Shown: piece after piece, positions 39,638 through 51,740 of the stretch | Layout: each line of letters starts with the position of its first letter | Position numbering within the stretch: the first letter of the stretch is position 1 | NCBI GenBank assembly: GCA_014084085.1 | Contig: NPFB01000070.1 | Span: 83,216-147,215 of the forward strand | Direction: 5' to 3' | From: Hondaea fermentalgiana | Taxonomy: Eukaryota > Sar > Bigyra > Thraustochytrida > Thraustochytriidae | DNA length: 64,000 nt | The notes under the pieces: generated by a model | The model's database searches: none | What the model was told of the DNA's origin: nothing | What the model saw: only the letters and a program-made list of their open reading frames with translations | Translations under genes and position numbers: made by a program

Positions 39638-41014
39638 GCCGGGAGCAGTCGAGCCGCTGCCGGAGGACGCGTGGACGGATGGCTGGCCATGGATGGACGC
39701 GCAAGGTTGATTGACCGACCAACCGACCGCCCTCAGCGCGGCGGTTGGCCAGCCAGGTGCGGGGCGCGTGAGCGAGCTATTGACGCGCGAGGCTCCTGCC
39801 TCGCGGGGGCTCGAAAACTTCGCGCAGCGAGGCTTGCGAGGCGGAGCCAGGCCGCTGTAGGGGCAGGGAGGGAGGGAGGGAGGGCCACAGCAGAGCAGGC
39901 CGCGGGGTGGCAACCAGGCAGACAGGGCAGGTCCGCGTGGATGGAGGGGTGGGGGGACGAAATGGATGGATGAATGAACGGATGGGTGGATGGACGGCTG
40001 TCCTGAGCGCGCTCATTCGATCTTTCTTTCACGACTCTAATTCTCAAATTCGACCATTTGTTCATTCTTTTATTTGTTTGTTTGTTTGTTTGATCAATCG
40101 ATTGATCATATAAATGCGTGTGCGTTCGTTTGTTCGAAATTATTCGTTCGTTTCTTCGATCGTTTATTTATTTGTCCGCACCCATCGGGGGTGCGTAGCC
40201 GGAAATCATTTGCGGCCCCTCGCCTCGCGACACGCATGCATCCATGCGCGCAGGACCGCAGCCAGCTGTAGCTAGGCACGCGCGCCTGTCGAGCCTGGAG
40301 CTCGCTCTGCAGCTGGCTGCTGCCCGCAGCTACTGGTTGCCCCCTACCAGCTGCAGCTGCCAGCACCAATCGAGGTGTGGGCCGTCGCTGCGGGGTTCGC
40401 AGGTTGCCCGCTGCCCGGCGCCGCGTGCCCGGAGCGCGTCTTTCGTTGGGCAGCCTGTGAGCCCCTCTCGCGCCCGACGTACGCAAACTGCCTAGCGCTG
40501 TGACGGCCGCGCACGAGCGAGTACGCGGCGCGGCGCAGCGAGACGAAGGAAATTGCGAGCTACGAGGGACTGCGAGAGCGCGCGAGGCGGAGGCGCAAGA
40601 AGACCTCGTCAACTGCAGCAGCAGCTGGCTGGCTGGTGGCTGGCCGACTGGCTGGCTGGCCGACTGGCCGGTGGCCGCTGTGGATTCCGCGACCGAACCG
40701 CGAGAGGCGTTACCCGGCCAGCCTCGCCAACGTGCGTCTACCTAACCAACGGCACGCACGGATGGATACTGATACTTGGCGTCGATCGCTGGCTCGCCGC
40801 CAGTGTACTGCACGCCTCGAGACGCCGCTGCGCAGAGCACCTGCATCGCAAAGCGAGCTCCGCGTCCCGCCCCTCGCGCGCGGCGGTCTCGTGCCGAGCC
40901 GCCGCCGGCGGTTGCCGTCGCAGGTGAGCCGGTCTGGCCGAGGCCAGTTGTGTGCGCTTCCCCCCGCCGCCCCCAAAGGAGGCTCGGCCCACAAAGCGAC
41001 GCGGCCGCGGCCTC

Positions 41015-41015
41015 G

Positions 41016-41049
<34 letters not shown>
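41015..41049. repeat. (CTG)n trinucleotide repeat
   Basis: About eleven CTG units. In frame it gives poly-Leu, which could pass for a signal peptide, but no supported gene surrounds it. Confidence 0.9.
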
Positions 41050-41050
<1 letters not shown>

Positions 41051-44000
41051 ATACCGCTGCTGCGAATGCGCGCCGTGCTGGACGCGCGGCGTTCGTGCGC
41101 GGACCTGCAGCTGCTCGGGGCGCCTTGCTGCGCGGGCCGCGCGCGCGAGGCGGAGCGGAGAAACGGCTTGGCTTGGGCTGCGCTAGGCTGGGCTGGGCTG
41201 GGCTAAGCTGTCGCAGCAAGATCTAGGTGCCGAAATCCACTCCACGGCCGGAAGCGGAGCCTGCGCGGTCAGCGGCCACGGCAGGCAGAGCAGGGCAGGG
41301 CAGGACAGGGCAGGCGTGAGGTTCGGATGGACTGACTGACTGACTGACTGTTGATGCATGGACGGACGTGGCCGGCCGACCGGCCTTGCGAAGAAGCGCG
41401 CGCGACCCGAGGCGGGAGGGAGTCGCGGGGGGTTGGTTTCACATGTCCCGCGTACGAGTGAGCCTCGCGGCGCGGCCACGATCGAGTCACTCGTGTCACT
41501 CGTGTCAATCATTTCTTTCAACGTGTCATCTCGTCATTCACAGTCGCTCAGTGTCACTTGCCACGCTTATTCATTCTATCATTCGATCCCTTGCCAGGCT
41601 TATTCATTCTATCATTCGATCATTCGTTAGCTAGGACAGCTGTCCTGGCTCAAACGGCCGGCACGGCCAGTCAACTTTGGCTATTCGATTCAGACTCATC
41701 GATCGATCTCCTTGCGCAAGCAACTAACCAGCCCACCAACCAACCAACCAACCGACCAACCAACCGGCCAGCTGCAACCGCCTTGCTCGCACAGATGGAT
41801 GAACTGGGAGGGCTGCCTCCTTTGCCGCAGGAAGCCGACGTCAGGAGCTCGCGACGCCGCCTTTCCTGCCGTGCCCTTTCTGCCCTGCCCTGCCTGCTTG
41901 CACTGCCTGCCCCGCGTCGACTGTGCCCGCAGCCAGATAGAACCCGTCCGCAAACGCCAGAAGCTAGTTAGCGCAGCCAGCCTGCTTGATGACAGAGCAG
42001 AGGCGAAGGCGCGCTTCGCCGTCCTGCAGCTGCTCCATGCCTCCCGAGACGAGGCGAGGCGGAGGCGCAGTGTCGCGGCCGCGCAAGATTCCGAACCAGC
42101 GTGGCTCGCTTCGTGCGCGCTCGCCGTTTCGCTGTTTCGCTGCTTCGCTGTTTCGCTGCTTCGCCGCTTCGCCGGCCTCTGTCTGTCTGGCTGGTGGCTG
42201 GCTGCAGACGGACAGGCGAGCGAGTCGGGTGCGGGGAAGGGAGGCAGGCGGGCGCGCGGTGCGTTCGTTTGGAGGGCGGTTGCTCGCGGCGGTTGGCGGC
42301 CGCGGCCAGTGTACGTTGTTGGCCGGTCAGGTAGGTGGCGAGGCGGCGGCTCGGCGGCCGAGCTAGCTAGCTTCGCGCGGCGCTGCAGCGGCGAACCTGC
42401 GAAGCGAGGCGGCGCGCCGCGGCGCCATCAGCGAGCATTCCAGTCGGTCGCAGTCTCTCTCGCGCAAAGGAAGGAAGGCGAAGCGAGGCAAGGCGAGGCG
42501 AGGCGCAGCCAGCTAACGGCGCCAGCAGCGAGGAGTCAGTCGGTCGGTAACCTCGATAGCGAGAGGGAGAGCGAGTGTCGACTTGGGGGAGGGAGACTGG
42601 TTGGGCTGAAGCGAAGCGACGTGACGGGGCGGGGCGGAACGCGTCGCGACGCGACGCGGCGAAGGCCTGGAACGAAAAGAAGCGAAAGACACCGCGGCCA
42701 ATGAGCTGACGTGAGCCATTGCCTAGCTAGGCTTAAGCATAGTCTTTTCTAAAGACTTATTCATGCAATCAATCTCTTTCCTCCCTGGCCGTCGGCTGTT
42801 GCAGGCCGCCCGCATTCTCCCGCAGCCCAAGTCTGTGGTGGTGCGGCGCCAACGGTCCGCCACGAATCAGGCTCGATCGGGCCGCTTTCGAGTTTGTCTA
42901 GCTCGCATACTCTACACGAGCAGAGCAGAGGCTGTTTGTCTGTTTCCCATCCCTTGACTGACTGTTAACGAAGCTCTCCTGTACTTTCTTGCGCGGCCGG
43001 CTGCGGCAGGGCTGGGGCTGCGGCAGGTTCGGTCGTGAGGCATGCAGCTACCCTCGTCCACCCCTCGCGCCGGGCTCGGAAAAATTCATCTCTCCTCTCT
43101 CTGTCGCTTGCGAGACAGAAGCGAACGAGAGGACAGCTCGGTTTAAAGTCGAGGGGGGATCGTACGCAGCCGCAGCAGCAGCCGCAGACGCAGCAGCAGT
43201 AGACGCAGACGCAGCCCCGCCCGCCTCAGCGCGCGGCCCGCCTCTGCTTGCCTGCTGCCTGCTGCTCGCGGGAGGCTGGCACTGCGGGAACTGTAGGGAG
43301 GCGGTTTCCTGAACTGAGCGTAGTGGGACTCAAATAGGGCGGCTGTGGAAAAGTCTGAGAGAGAGTGAAAGGGAAAAGTCCGCAAGGGGATCGGTCGGCG
43401 CGGCCGTTACGATCGACAGCCTCACAGTCAGCAGCAGCTCGAGCGCACGGTCCTAGGTCAGCCGGTCAGCCTGCGCGGGCACATTGTCGTGGCCGGCTTA
43501 ACTTCTAAAAATAAAGTACATCGGCCAGCTCAGCGCGGCCAAGGTCAGCGCCGCACAGCGCAAGAAGGTCTGATCAGCTGCGAGACCGACAGAGACAGAC
43601 CAGCGAAAACTTTTTGCGCCAACCACTAAGCTTGCTTTTTATAATAAATGACCTGGCTGGTCTCGTGGCGTCGTCCTGATTCGTGCAACCAAGGTTTATT
43701 TATCTTGCGGTGGCTCGAGTCTGGACTCGTTTCACTTTAAACGCGGCAGTCGCGCGGAGGGCGTGGAAAGAGTCTCAACGCGCCGCCTACGAGCCATCTT
43801 CATTTTTCTTTGCAGGTTTTAGTTGCGCGCACGACAAGCGTGTTGCTGCTTGCCCGCCCGAAAGAAAAAAGGAAGCCCAAATTCCGCTCGAACTCGGCCA
43901 CCTGCAGCGCAGGGCTCTCCGAAAATGACTTGACCGACAACCGCTCGGGCAGCGATGGCGCGCTCGACGGCGAGCAAGCCGACACAAACCAAGCGGAGCC

Positions 44001-47000
44001 TGAAGGCGGGCGCATGGGGAAAGACAGCGAACCTGGGGGGGAGATGCGGGTCGGCGCGGATGAAGGCGGGCGCGTCTTGGGATCCCGGATCCCGGGCAAC
44101 GAACGACATGATTGGCAGCGCTGGGGTCTTCTTTCTCTGGCAGATCAGATCGGCCGCGAGGCTGCGAGCCCTCAATTTCTTCTCGCGATGAACTAGCTCC
44201 TCCGGCCGGGTCGGGTTGAGTTGGGTCGAGTCGGGTCGAGTCAGGTCAGGACAATATGAAATGAGAGAAGTCGAGTTGAGACGAGTCGAGTCGAGTCGAG
44301 TCGAATTGAGACGAGTCGAGTCGAGTCCAAATGACACGAGTCCCGGAGAAAGTTCAAGCCGAAACGAGCCGAGTCGGACCGGGATCGAGTTGAGCTTGCG
44401 CGTCTCTCTCTCTCTCTCTCTCATCCTGTCTCTCTCGCGTGCCAATTTCGGAAAAGTAAACCGAGTCAAGTTCGAACGGTCCGTGCGCGTCGGCTTCGCA
44501 AACAATCAATCACTCACAAGCATTCATTCATTCAATCCATCAGTCAGGATAGGCCTACGCGCTCGTCTCCTGCCCCTTGGTCATGGCGCAAGCACAGAGA
44601 ATCGAAGCAAACAACCTGAAGATCCGCGAGCAACGCCTGGGCCGCTTCGCTCGCGCAGGCCTGCGGACTCAAAGCGGGTCAACGCGTCGCAGCGGGAATG
44701 TGATCCCGCGCTTCCCCTCCCCCGCACGCAAATCGGACAGGCCGGCCGGTGGCGGCGCGGCGGAACGAAGCGAAGCGCTTCGATCCCCGGGCGAACCGGC
44801 CCGTGCCGTCCGTCGCTTTGGCCCTCCGCCGGGGCCTGGAGTCCCAAGTGGCTGGGGAGAGAAAATCTCGCGAGCCGCGCGCGATCCCGGCCGCGACGAC
44901 CCTCGGGGACGCGCGGCGGTCGACTCTTCGGGGCGAGTCTTCTGGCGGCGTCTTTCGCGTCTTTCGCCTGCTGTTTTGTTACTTTTGGGTGTTCCTGCGA
45001 CAACTCGCAGGCGAATGCGGTCTTCGCTACGATACAGTCAATGCCTGCTCGCCTGTGTGCGTGCGTTTGCATGCGTATGTGTGCGTGTGTGTGTTCAAGA
45101 TACATACCGCGGGCGAAAGGGAAGCAAAACTTGCGAGCCGCCGACCGACCGACCGACTGCAACGCAACGAAAAGCAAGCCACCAGCGGCCAATGCCAACC
45201 GGCCAAAACCAACCGACAGCGCCTGCTGCGGCCGGCCGGCAACGTCCGCCACGAATTACACACGCATCGCCCGTGCCAATGCAGGAGCCAAGCTCGACGA
45301 CACCGCCAGGTTGATGCAAACCGCCAGTCTTGGCGGGAGAGAGAGAAAAGAGCGGCTCTCTCATGATCACTTGTCGCAAAACTGGCCCCGGGCGGACGCT
45401 GCGCACGGCATTTCGTCTCGATCGCGGCAGCGGCCCGTGTGTGCGTGCGTGCGTGCGTGCAGCCATGCGCAGCGCAGCCACAACAACATGCCGCCGCCCG
45501 CGGCCACGCGCAGCGAGATTCCGAAGGCCCCGTCGTTGGTCCTCGCTCATTTGCCCCGCGGCTCCTTTTTCAGCGGCGGCGAGGCCCCGCACCGACGCGA
45601 GCAAGCAAAGCAAGCAACCAAGCAACCAAGCAAGCGAGCCCCCCTTGGCCCTCAGTCCCCCCCGACGCGAGGACCTCCTCCCTTTTGGTCCGCAATCGCC
45701 GCAGGCTCGCGCACGAGCTCCTGCGATTATGGTCGTTCATCGCCACGACGAATGTATGCTTGGATGGATGAACTCGGATAGATGAACTTGAATGGATAGC
45801 AGGTCCCAGGCAGGTCCAGGAAGGCGACGAACGTGCACCTGTGAACAAGCTAGTGCAACTACCGAACAAGCTAGGCCCCTCTACCTGGGCCAGCTCGTTG
45901 TGACCAAGGTGATCCTCAGATCGATCGGAAGGCGACTCCTGCGACTCGCAAGTTCTACGTCTCGCGGAGAGAGAAAAGGCCAAGGGAGGGCGATGCGGAA
46001 GCGTCGCGACGATCGAGTTGAGACGCAACACGCGCTCGCGTGGCTCACAAAGAGTAGACTTGGGGATCGCGGTTTTGGCCACGAGCCCGCCTGCGCCTGA
46101 CAATTTCAGGCTCTCGGAATCGAGAACTTCAGTCGACCGTGAGCTCTTCCGACGAAAAGCAGGCCTCGCGGAACTCCCGGACAAGCTCGATTGTTGATCG
46201 ATTTGCATGCGATCCGCAAGCGAGCGAGCGTCGGGATGGGGGGGAGGGGGGGGGGAGGGTCCGTTGCAGTCTTATGCAAGCAAGCAAGCGAGCAAGCGAG
46301 CCGTGCGTCTTTCGCCGGGCTGGGCCAAGCAAGAAAACGACTCGGAGGCGAGAAGAGACACTTGGCAAAAAAAATCCAGGGCGATGTCCCTTGGCCCCTC
46401 TGTCATTTCTTTGTCTCGCGCGCTCTCTTTGGCAGAGGCAAATTGAGCTCCAGAGAGGAAGTTAAGACCAGAAACGGCCCGGGTCAACGACGAAAAAGAT
46501 CGGGACAGAGAGCGAAAAGGACAACCCGTAACCCCCGTAAATGTCGCTGTTCGCGGAAAAATACCGCGCAATGACGCAAGAGAGTGAATTTTTATCAACT
46601 TGCTTGCTTGCTTGCTTGCTGCTGCTTAAGCGGATCGTCTCCAGGTCACATCGGGACCAGAGGCCATCTCGCCAGCGGACAGACGCCGACAGATAGACCT
46701 TGAGCCCTCTTCTATCCCAAGCCTTCCCGCCGAGATGAAACGTCCGGAACGGCAGTTGCGCGAGTCGAAAATCACGTCACTTCGACATTCTGCCGAGGTG
46801 CCCTGACCCCAGCAAGCGAATTTCCCAGCGGTAAGTCTGTCCGGAGAGCCCCACGAACCCTCCCTTCCTTCACTCGTCCCCGCGCTACACAGTGTTAGTG
46901 CGCCGCAGCGCCGCAGCTGTGAGGAGAGAGTTCAGAGTTGCTGCCTGTCTTCGCAACAACCTTGCATTGATTTGCTTTTGCAAAAGCGGCAGACCTCAGC

Positions 47001-47484
47001 CACGAATACTCTCCAACATCACCACCTTGAGTTTCGGTATGGATCAGCAAGAAACGATGTTTATAAACTTACTTGGTGTCGTTGGCCGGTCAATTGCATT
47101 GTCCTGGTCTCGGACGGACGCGTGTACACCGACAAATTGCGAGTAAGCATCAGATTTCTTCGCAATGAGACGCTCACAACGACCGACCTCTTTCTCTAGC
47201 CCGAATCGAGAACTCTGCCTCTTCGATATTTCAGCTCGTCTGCTCTCTGAGCAATCTATCTCTGTGCCATCTCCGCAATCCTCCACCCCTCCGACCCTAC
47301 ACCCCCCTTCGCCATCTCTTGTTGCGAGTTACAAGCAGCACGATTTTTTCAGTGAGCCGTGGCAACCCCCAAAAGTCTTCCTTCCCCTCCGGCTGTCTTC
47401 GCGACATATTTTTGAAAATCGCAAAGACGGACCTTGACAAGAACTCGCCTTCTGCCCGTCAAATTCATCAAACTCACCTACCTT

Positions 47485-47754
47485 TTGTTCAGCCAAAATC
47501 ATCGATGACTGTTCTTCTGTTGAACAAAATTGTTCAGCCAAAATCATCGATGACTGTTCTTCTGTTGAACAAAATTGTTCAGCCAAAATCATCGATGACT
47601 GTTCTTCTGTTGAACAAAATTGTTCAGCCAAAATCATCGATGACTGTTCTTCTGTTGAACAAAATTGTTCAGCCAAAATCATCGATGACTGTTCTTCTGT
47701 TGAACAAAATTGTTCAGCCAAAATCATCGATGACTTTTCTTCTGTTGAACAAAA
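47485..47754. repeat. Minisatellite, six copies of a 45-bp unit
   Basis: Units begin TTGTTCAGCC and end TTGAACAAAA, at 47485, 47530, 47575, 47620, 47665 and 47710. Copies are identical except one base in the last (GACTTTTC for GACTGTTC). TTGTTCA at the start and TGAACAA near the end form an inverted repeat inside each unit. The length is a multiple of three, so frames stay open on both strands. There are no spacers, so it is not a CRISPR-type array. Confidence 0.95.
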
Positions 47755-48976
47755 TCGCGGGAACCACGAGCACAGAGTCATCAATTGCGTGATTCGCATT
47801 GGCGACTTTTCCGGAAAAAATGCGGTGTCGACGGGGCCAATCAATCCAAAGACCTGACGCATTCTAAAGAGCCCACCCATTGTGCCACCTTGAAATCCTT
47901 TTGCGAAGTCCTATGATAGTGCAAGCAACGGCTTGAGCTCTTGAGGATATCTACCCTCCCATCCAAAAGGAGTGAACATGTTTTGCTCTTGCATCTCTCG
48001 GCTTGCGCCGTAAGGGCTTCGCAGCGTAAAGGAATGGATAAAGAAGATAGATTCCAGAGATTCACGAGAACGCAACTGGTAGGGTCGTGCAAAAAAGACT
48101 TTCCAGCGTGAACAAAAAAGATGAGTTCTCTTTGCGATGAATCATTTGTCTCGCTGCAGATAATCGATAGGCCTATTGTAGAAGAAAATGCTGACTGGTA
48201 TACTTGCGGATCGTATGGCTGATTGTCGAGATCAAAAGAAGAGGAATTGCATATTTTGAAGAAAAAGAAGTGCTGAAAAATGTATCATGTTGGGACTGAT
48301 CTTGCTCCTTTGATCCATTTTCAAGTCAGGAACTTGTTGACGTGTACGATAGTCATGAAGCTTTCACATATACAACATTTCAAACACGAAGGAGGCGGTT
48401 TCTCTGGTCATGTGGAAAAAGGGGCTTTTACGTATCATTGTGAAATCGAAGGAATCATACAATTTTGAGTGGTGGAGCTTGCTTTCCAAAGACGAATTGG
48501 TCACGTCTAGAGATGTACAAGGTAAGACGCTGTTGACTTTGAAGCAAGGATACTCCAGTTTAATAGACAAAAACTTGTGGTCGTGTCTGCATTGCACCGG
48601 AGTGCACCTCATTAGAGGCATGTCGGATGCACACGCTTACATCACACACTATTATTATACACCCACTCTCGGCAATGACTCGTAATTCGTTAATGTTTAG
48701 CCAGACATGACAAATTGCAAAAGAAATACAAGACACAGTCGTGCACGTGCTGCAAAACAATAAAATGAGCGCGTGCGTGCGTACAGCCACGCAAAAACAA
48801 GACGGCCGCAGAAACGCAGCGCAGACACGAAAGCCATCGGGCGGTCGGGGCGGCTAGCTTGCAGCGGCCTTCGGGTCCGTTTCAACGCGTTCGCCACCCC
48901 TCGACCTCGCTCTTCTTGTAAGCGCAGAATCGCGCGCGCGGCATAGACACGCAAAACACACACGTGCACGAGGTTC

Positions 48977-51205
48977 ATGAGGATGTTGGCCCTGGCGCTA
49001 GCCGTCTATACCGTCGCGACGCTCACGTGCGCGGCCAGCGCTGCTGACTGGACAACGACGGCCCAGAATGGTCTTGTTCTTGTCGTCGCGCCGAGCGATT
49101 CGATCGAAGCAACTCCTGACACCGCATACTGGGACCTCAAGGACGAACAGCTCGTTAACGTGAGCGACTTCTTCGAAGCAAACTCGGGAGGCCTACAGAC
49201 CATCGATTTCGAGGTTCCCCGCGTCCTTTTGGTGAGCGACGACTTTGAAACGAGTGACTGCGGAAGCTCTACACAGTGTCCTGATCTCGAGACCATTGCA
49301 CTCACTGCTGCCGCAGAGTACAATGTTTCCACAACGTACGACCGCCTCGTTGTCCTCGTCCAAGGCGGTTGTTCCTGCCTCTCAGAATCTGTCACTGCAA
49401 TTTTGAGCTCTGTTGTCGAGGTTGGGGCCAGTGATGAGGCCAGCGATCTTGTCGATATTGTTGCGCGCGGCATTGCCCACTCAAACGGCGCGAGCCAAAG
49501 TTCGCGCAACGACCCAGAGTATTTGACGCCATTTACAATCATGGGCGGCGAAGCGAGCGTTCCAGAGGGTCACCTTTCGGCGGCGGGCAAGCTCGCCTTT
49601 GATTGGCTAGATCCTACTGCCAACATCGCAACGTTTGCTAGGGCAGATCACCCAGAGTGCGCTCCAGCGGACGGTGGCTCCTGCTTGTCGTCGGGATCCG
49701 TTTGGATCGAGTCTCATGATACTGGTGCGGCCTACGCAACCGACAAGTACTACGCAGCGCGTATATTCTCTGGCCTCAGCGGCGCAGCTCTCTGGGTTGA
49801 ATATCGTACTGCCTACCGTCAAGACAACGACGCCGACGCTGGTGCCTTTCTCGTATGGACTCCAGCCGACCTTCCCGTGGGTTCAAGCGGCTCCGCTACC
49901 TTGCTTCCTCGCTATGGGCCAGCGCACGCTCTGCCGTACCGCATGGGTTCGGAAGCAGAACGCACAGACTACTTTGTGCCACTCGGAGGTAGCTTCGTCT
50001 ACGATCTCGACGCCACTGCAGTCGAGGTCCGTGTTTCCGAGCAGGAAGATGACGATGGAAGCAGCCCTCTTACGGGTCGTATCAAAATTGAGGTCAATAT
50101 GCTTGATCGCACCTACGAGCGCAGCTATCCTTACCCTACCACAGAACAAGAAGCCGAGAGTGGCGGCCCCGTGACAGTTGCAGGCCTCATGGCCTGCGGA
50201 TCAGGTCGATGGCTTTCACTGAGCAACGACTCAATGCCGGACGGCTTCTATCTCTATCGCTTATCCATGAGCGATCCCAAGGACGTCACCTTTGAGCAGC
50301 TCGTCTGCTCGGCTGGGTCCTCGTTTACAGACCTCGCAACTCTCTATGTCTACGATGCGTATCCGATTCAGCTCATGCGACAAGCAGCACGTGGCGCAGA
50401 CATCGATCCCGCTGTCGGGGCCTTTAAAACCATCGAAGTCACTTGCGACGGTTCTTCTCACGAAACCGAGGTTGCACTGGATAACATTTACGCCCAAGAT
50501 ACGGACAGGTTTCGTCCCATGGCCCTCGACTACTACGTGTTGATGCACCGGCCCTCGGCCCTCGCGAGCTCGCCCTTGTCACGTCTGTGGTTCGAGGTTT
50601 CCTGCACCGATCGCATCGTTGAATGTCGCGACAATTTCTATGCAAACAGGACTGGAGACTGTGTGCAGTGCCCATTGGGAAGCAAGGCCGTTGCTGATTC
50701 CAGGGAGGAGACCGATTGCTATCAGGCTTTCCCCTCGGTGACGATTACTTGGAACACGCAAGCCGACCTGGATGGAACGTACACGCAAATTACGGCAGCG
50801 CATGGTGCGGCACCCGTTTTTGTGCGTTCCTCACCTTCCGTTGCCTATCTTCTCAAGGACAGCGAATCAGGCACGTGGGGGATCCTTACCTCTGCCGCTC
50901 TTGCAAGTGACCAAGCCAATCCCGAGATTGTGGAGCTCCCCGTGCTTTCGAGCGAGCATCCCCATCCTCTTGCTGCAGGTTCCCAACTCGAGTCTGGGTC
51001 ACAGGTGGTCGTGCTCTCTGGCAGCGGCACCGTGGATGCCAGTGATCCCTACGGCAACTCATTCTCGCAAACCTATCTGGGCTGGTCTTTTCACGACTAC
51101 ACGCCAACAGCGCAGGATCTTGGCGAGTCTTCAGTAGCCACAGAAACGCACGCTTCACTCTTTCTCGTGGCAGTGAGTGCTCTCCTCGCTCTGCGCCAAA
51201 ACTAA
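48977..51205 (+). CDS. Secreted, probably GPI-anchored protein with degenerate M11-like metallopeptidase region
   Basis: 742 residues with a signal peptide (about 1-22) and a hydrophobic C terminus (ASLFLVAVSALLALRQN) typical of GPI attachment. Residues about 155-212 resemble the gametolysin (M11) zinc region: a helix IVARGIAHSNGASQ, a Met-turn-like FTIMGG and a following HLSAAGKLAFDWL. The HExxH motif is replaced (Arg164-Gly165-x-x-His168), so zinc catalysis should be lost. A Cys-rich ephrin-receptor-like segment (ECRDNFYANRTGDCVQCPLGS) sits near residues 553-575. The rest is beta-rich with several sequons. It is probably a surface or cell-wall protein derived from a peptidase. M11 ancestry is a moderate-confidence reading. 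Confidence 0.7.
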   Translation: MRMLALALAVYTVATLTCAASAADWTTTAQNGLVLVVAPSDSIEATPDTAYWDLKDEQLVNVSDFFEANSGGLQTIDFEVPRVLLVSDDFETSDCGSSTQCPDLETIALTAAAEYNVSTTYDRLVVLVQGGCSCLSESVTAILSSVVEVGASDEASDLVDIVARGIAHSNGASQSSRNDPEYLTPFTIMGGEASVPEGHLSAAGKLAFDWLDPTANIATFARADHPECAPADGGSCLSSGSVWIESHDTGAAYATDKYYAARIFSGLSGAALWVEYRTAYRQDNDADAGAFLVWTPADLPVGSSGSATLLPRYGPAHALPYRMGSEAERTDYFVPLGGSFVYDLDATAVEVRVSEQEDDDGSSPLTGRIKIEVNMLDRTYERSYPYPTTEQEAESGGPVTVAGLMACGSGRWLSLSNDSMPDGFYLYRLSMSDPKDVTFEQLVCSAGSSFTDLATLYVYDAYPIQLMRQAARGADIDPAVGAFKTIEVTCDGSSHETEVALDNIYAQDTDRFRPMALDYYVLMHRPSALASSPLSRLWFEVSCTDRIVECRDNFYANRTGDCVQCPLGSKAVADSREETDCYQAFPSVTITWNTQADLDGTYTQITAAHGAAPVFVRSSPSVAYLLKDSESGTWGILTSAALASDQANPEIVELPVLSSEHPHPLAAGSQLESGSQVVVLSGSGTVDASDPYGNSFSQTYLGWSFHDYTPTAQDLGESSVATETHASLFLVAVSALLALRQN

Positions 51206-51392
51206 ATTTTCATGGCAGTATAGTGAGCCACACCAAGCCATGCACGTTTTGCGGGTGGTAAGATCCGAGGTGCAAGCTGGAGCTACTTACTGTCATGTTG
51301 ACGAGATTCTACAATTCATTCGTTGGTGGGAATCTCACTTGATGGGATTCACATATGAAAAATATCCCCTTTGTTTCTTTCTTTGTTTGTTT

Positions 51393-51740
51393 TTAACACG
51401 GAGTTCGCGAGTAAAGTGCCACCTGGCCTCTCCTTCTCCGAAGGCNNNNNNNNNNNNNNNNNNNNNNNNNNNNNNNNNNNNNNNNNNNNNNNNNNNNNNN
51501 NNNNNNNNNNNNNNNNNNNNNNNNNNNNNNNNNNNNNNNNNNNNNTGGTTTAGTAAATACAAAAATTTATGCATTCCCCGTGCTGTCCAGTTCCGCGCGT
51601 AAGACTGCGGCAATCGACGTTTCTCGCCGTTGGGCGAACGGTCGACCAACCGATTCGAAAAAAAAAATCAAAGCCGAAGGGGTCTAGGTGCCGATTGGCC
51701 TTCTTTTTTTGGGACATTTCACTCGCGAACTCCGTGTTAA
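51393..51740. mobile_element. MITE-like element with about 28-bp terminal inverted repeats
   Basis: The left end TTAACACGGAGTTCGCGAGT (51393 on) is repeated in reverse complement at the right end (51721-51740). The match extends inward with a few mismatches to about 28 bp. The inside is split by a 100-N gap; the visible part (51546-51710) holds no transposase frame. The outer TTAA on both sides fits either a piggyBac-type TTAA or a Tc1/mariner-type TA target duplication. A short non-autonomous DNA transposon is the simplest reading. Confidence 0.6.
51446..51545. other. Assembly gap (100 N)
   Basis: Exactly 100 N inside the inverted-repeat element, probably because element copies collapsed in assembly. 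Confidence 0.98.

Larger units (their letters stand above)
37442..48976. other. 11.5-kb gene-poor, repeat-rich region
   Basis: Very GC-rich from 37.5 to about 47 kb, then AT-richer. No frame shows a domain, a hydrophobic segment of normal composition or clean start/stop context; the long frames (for example 521 codons at 44216-45781) are Arg/Ala/Ser/Pro-rich and mirrored on the other strand. Simple repeats include (AAGC)n at 37594-37635, (GTGC)n at 37828-37893, poly-C at 39053-39087, (AGAC)n at 39590-39637, (CTG)n at 41015-41049, GAGTC-type repeats at 44215-44340 and the 45-bp minisatellite at 47485-47754. An assembly gap lies at 39088-39187. Confidence 0.6.

Noticed and set aside
44584..45314. 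Possible gene start downstream of a TAGGCCTA motif
   Set aside because: An ATG follows the motif closely, but the translation becomes Arg/Gly/Ala-rich after about 40 residues and has no domain.
44216..45781. 521-codon plus-strand open frame in the gene-poor region
   Set aside because: It begins inside a GAGTC repeat that gives Glu-Ser-Arg-Val runs, continues as Arg/Ala/Pro-rich text, and is mirrored by minus-strand frames. No coding signature.
47485..47754. CRISPR-like array
   Set aside because: Repeats are directly adjacent with no variable spacers, and the organism is eukaryotic; it is a minisatellite.
48280..48685. Small plus-strand frames of 62 and 91 codons
   Set aside because: Short, overlapping in different frames in AT-rich sequence, and without motif or signal peptide.
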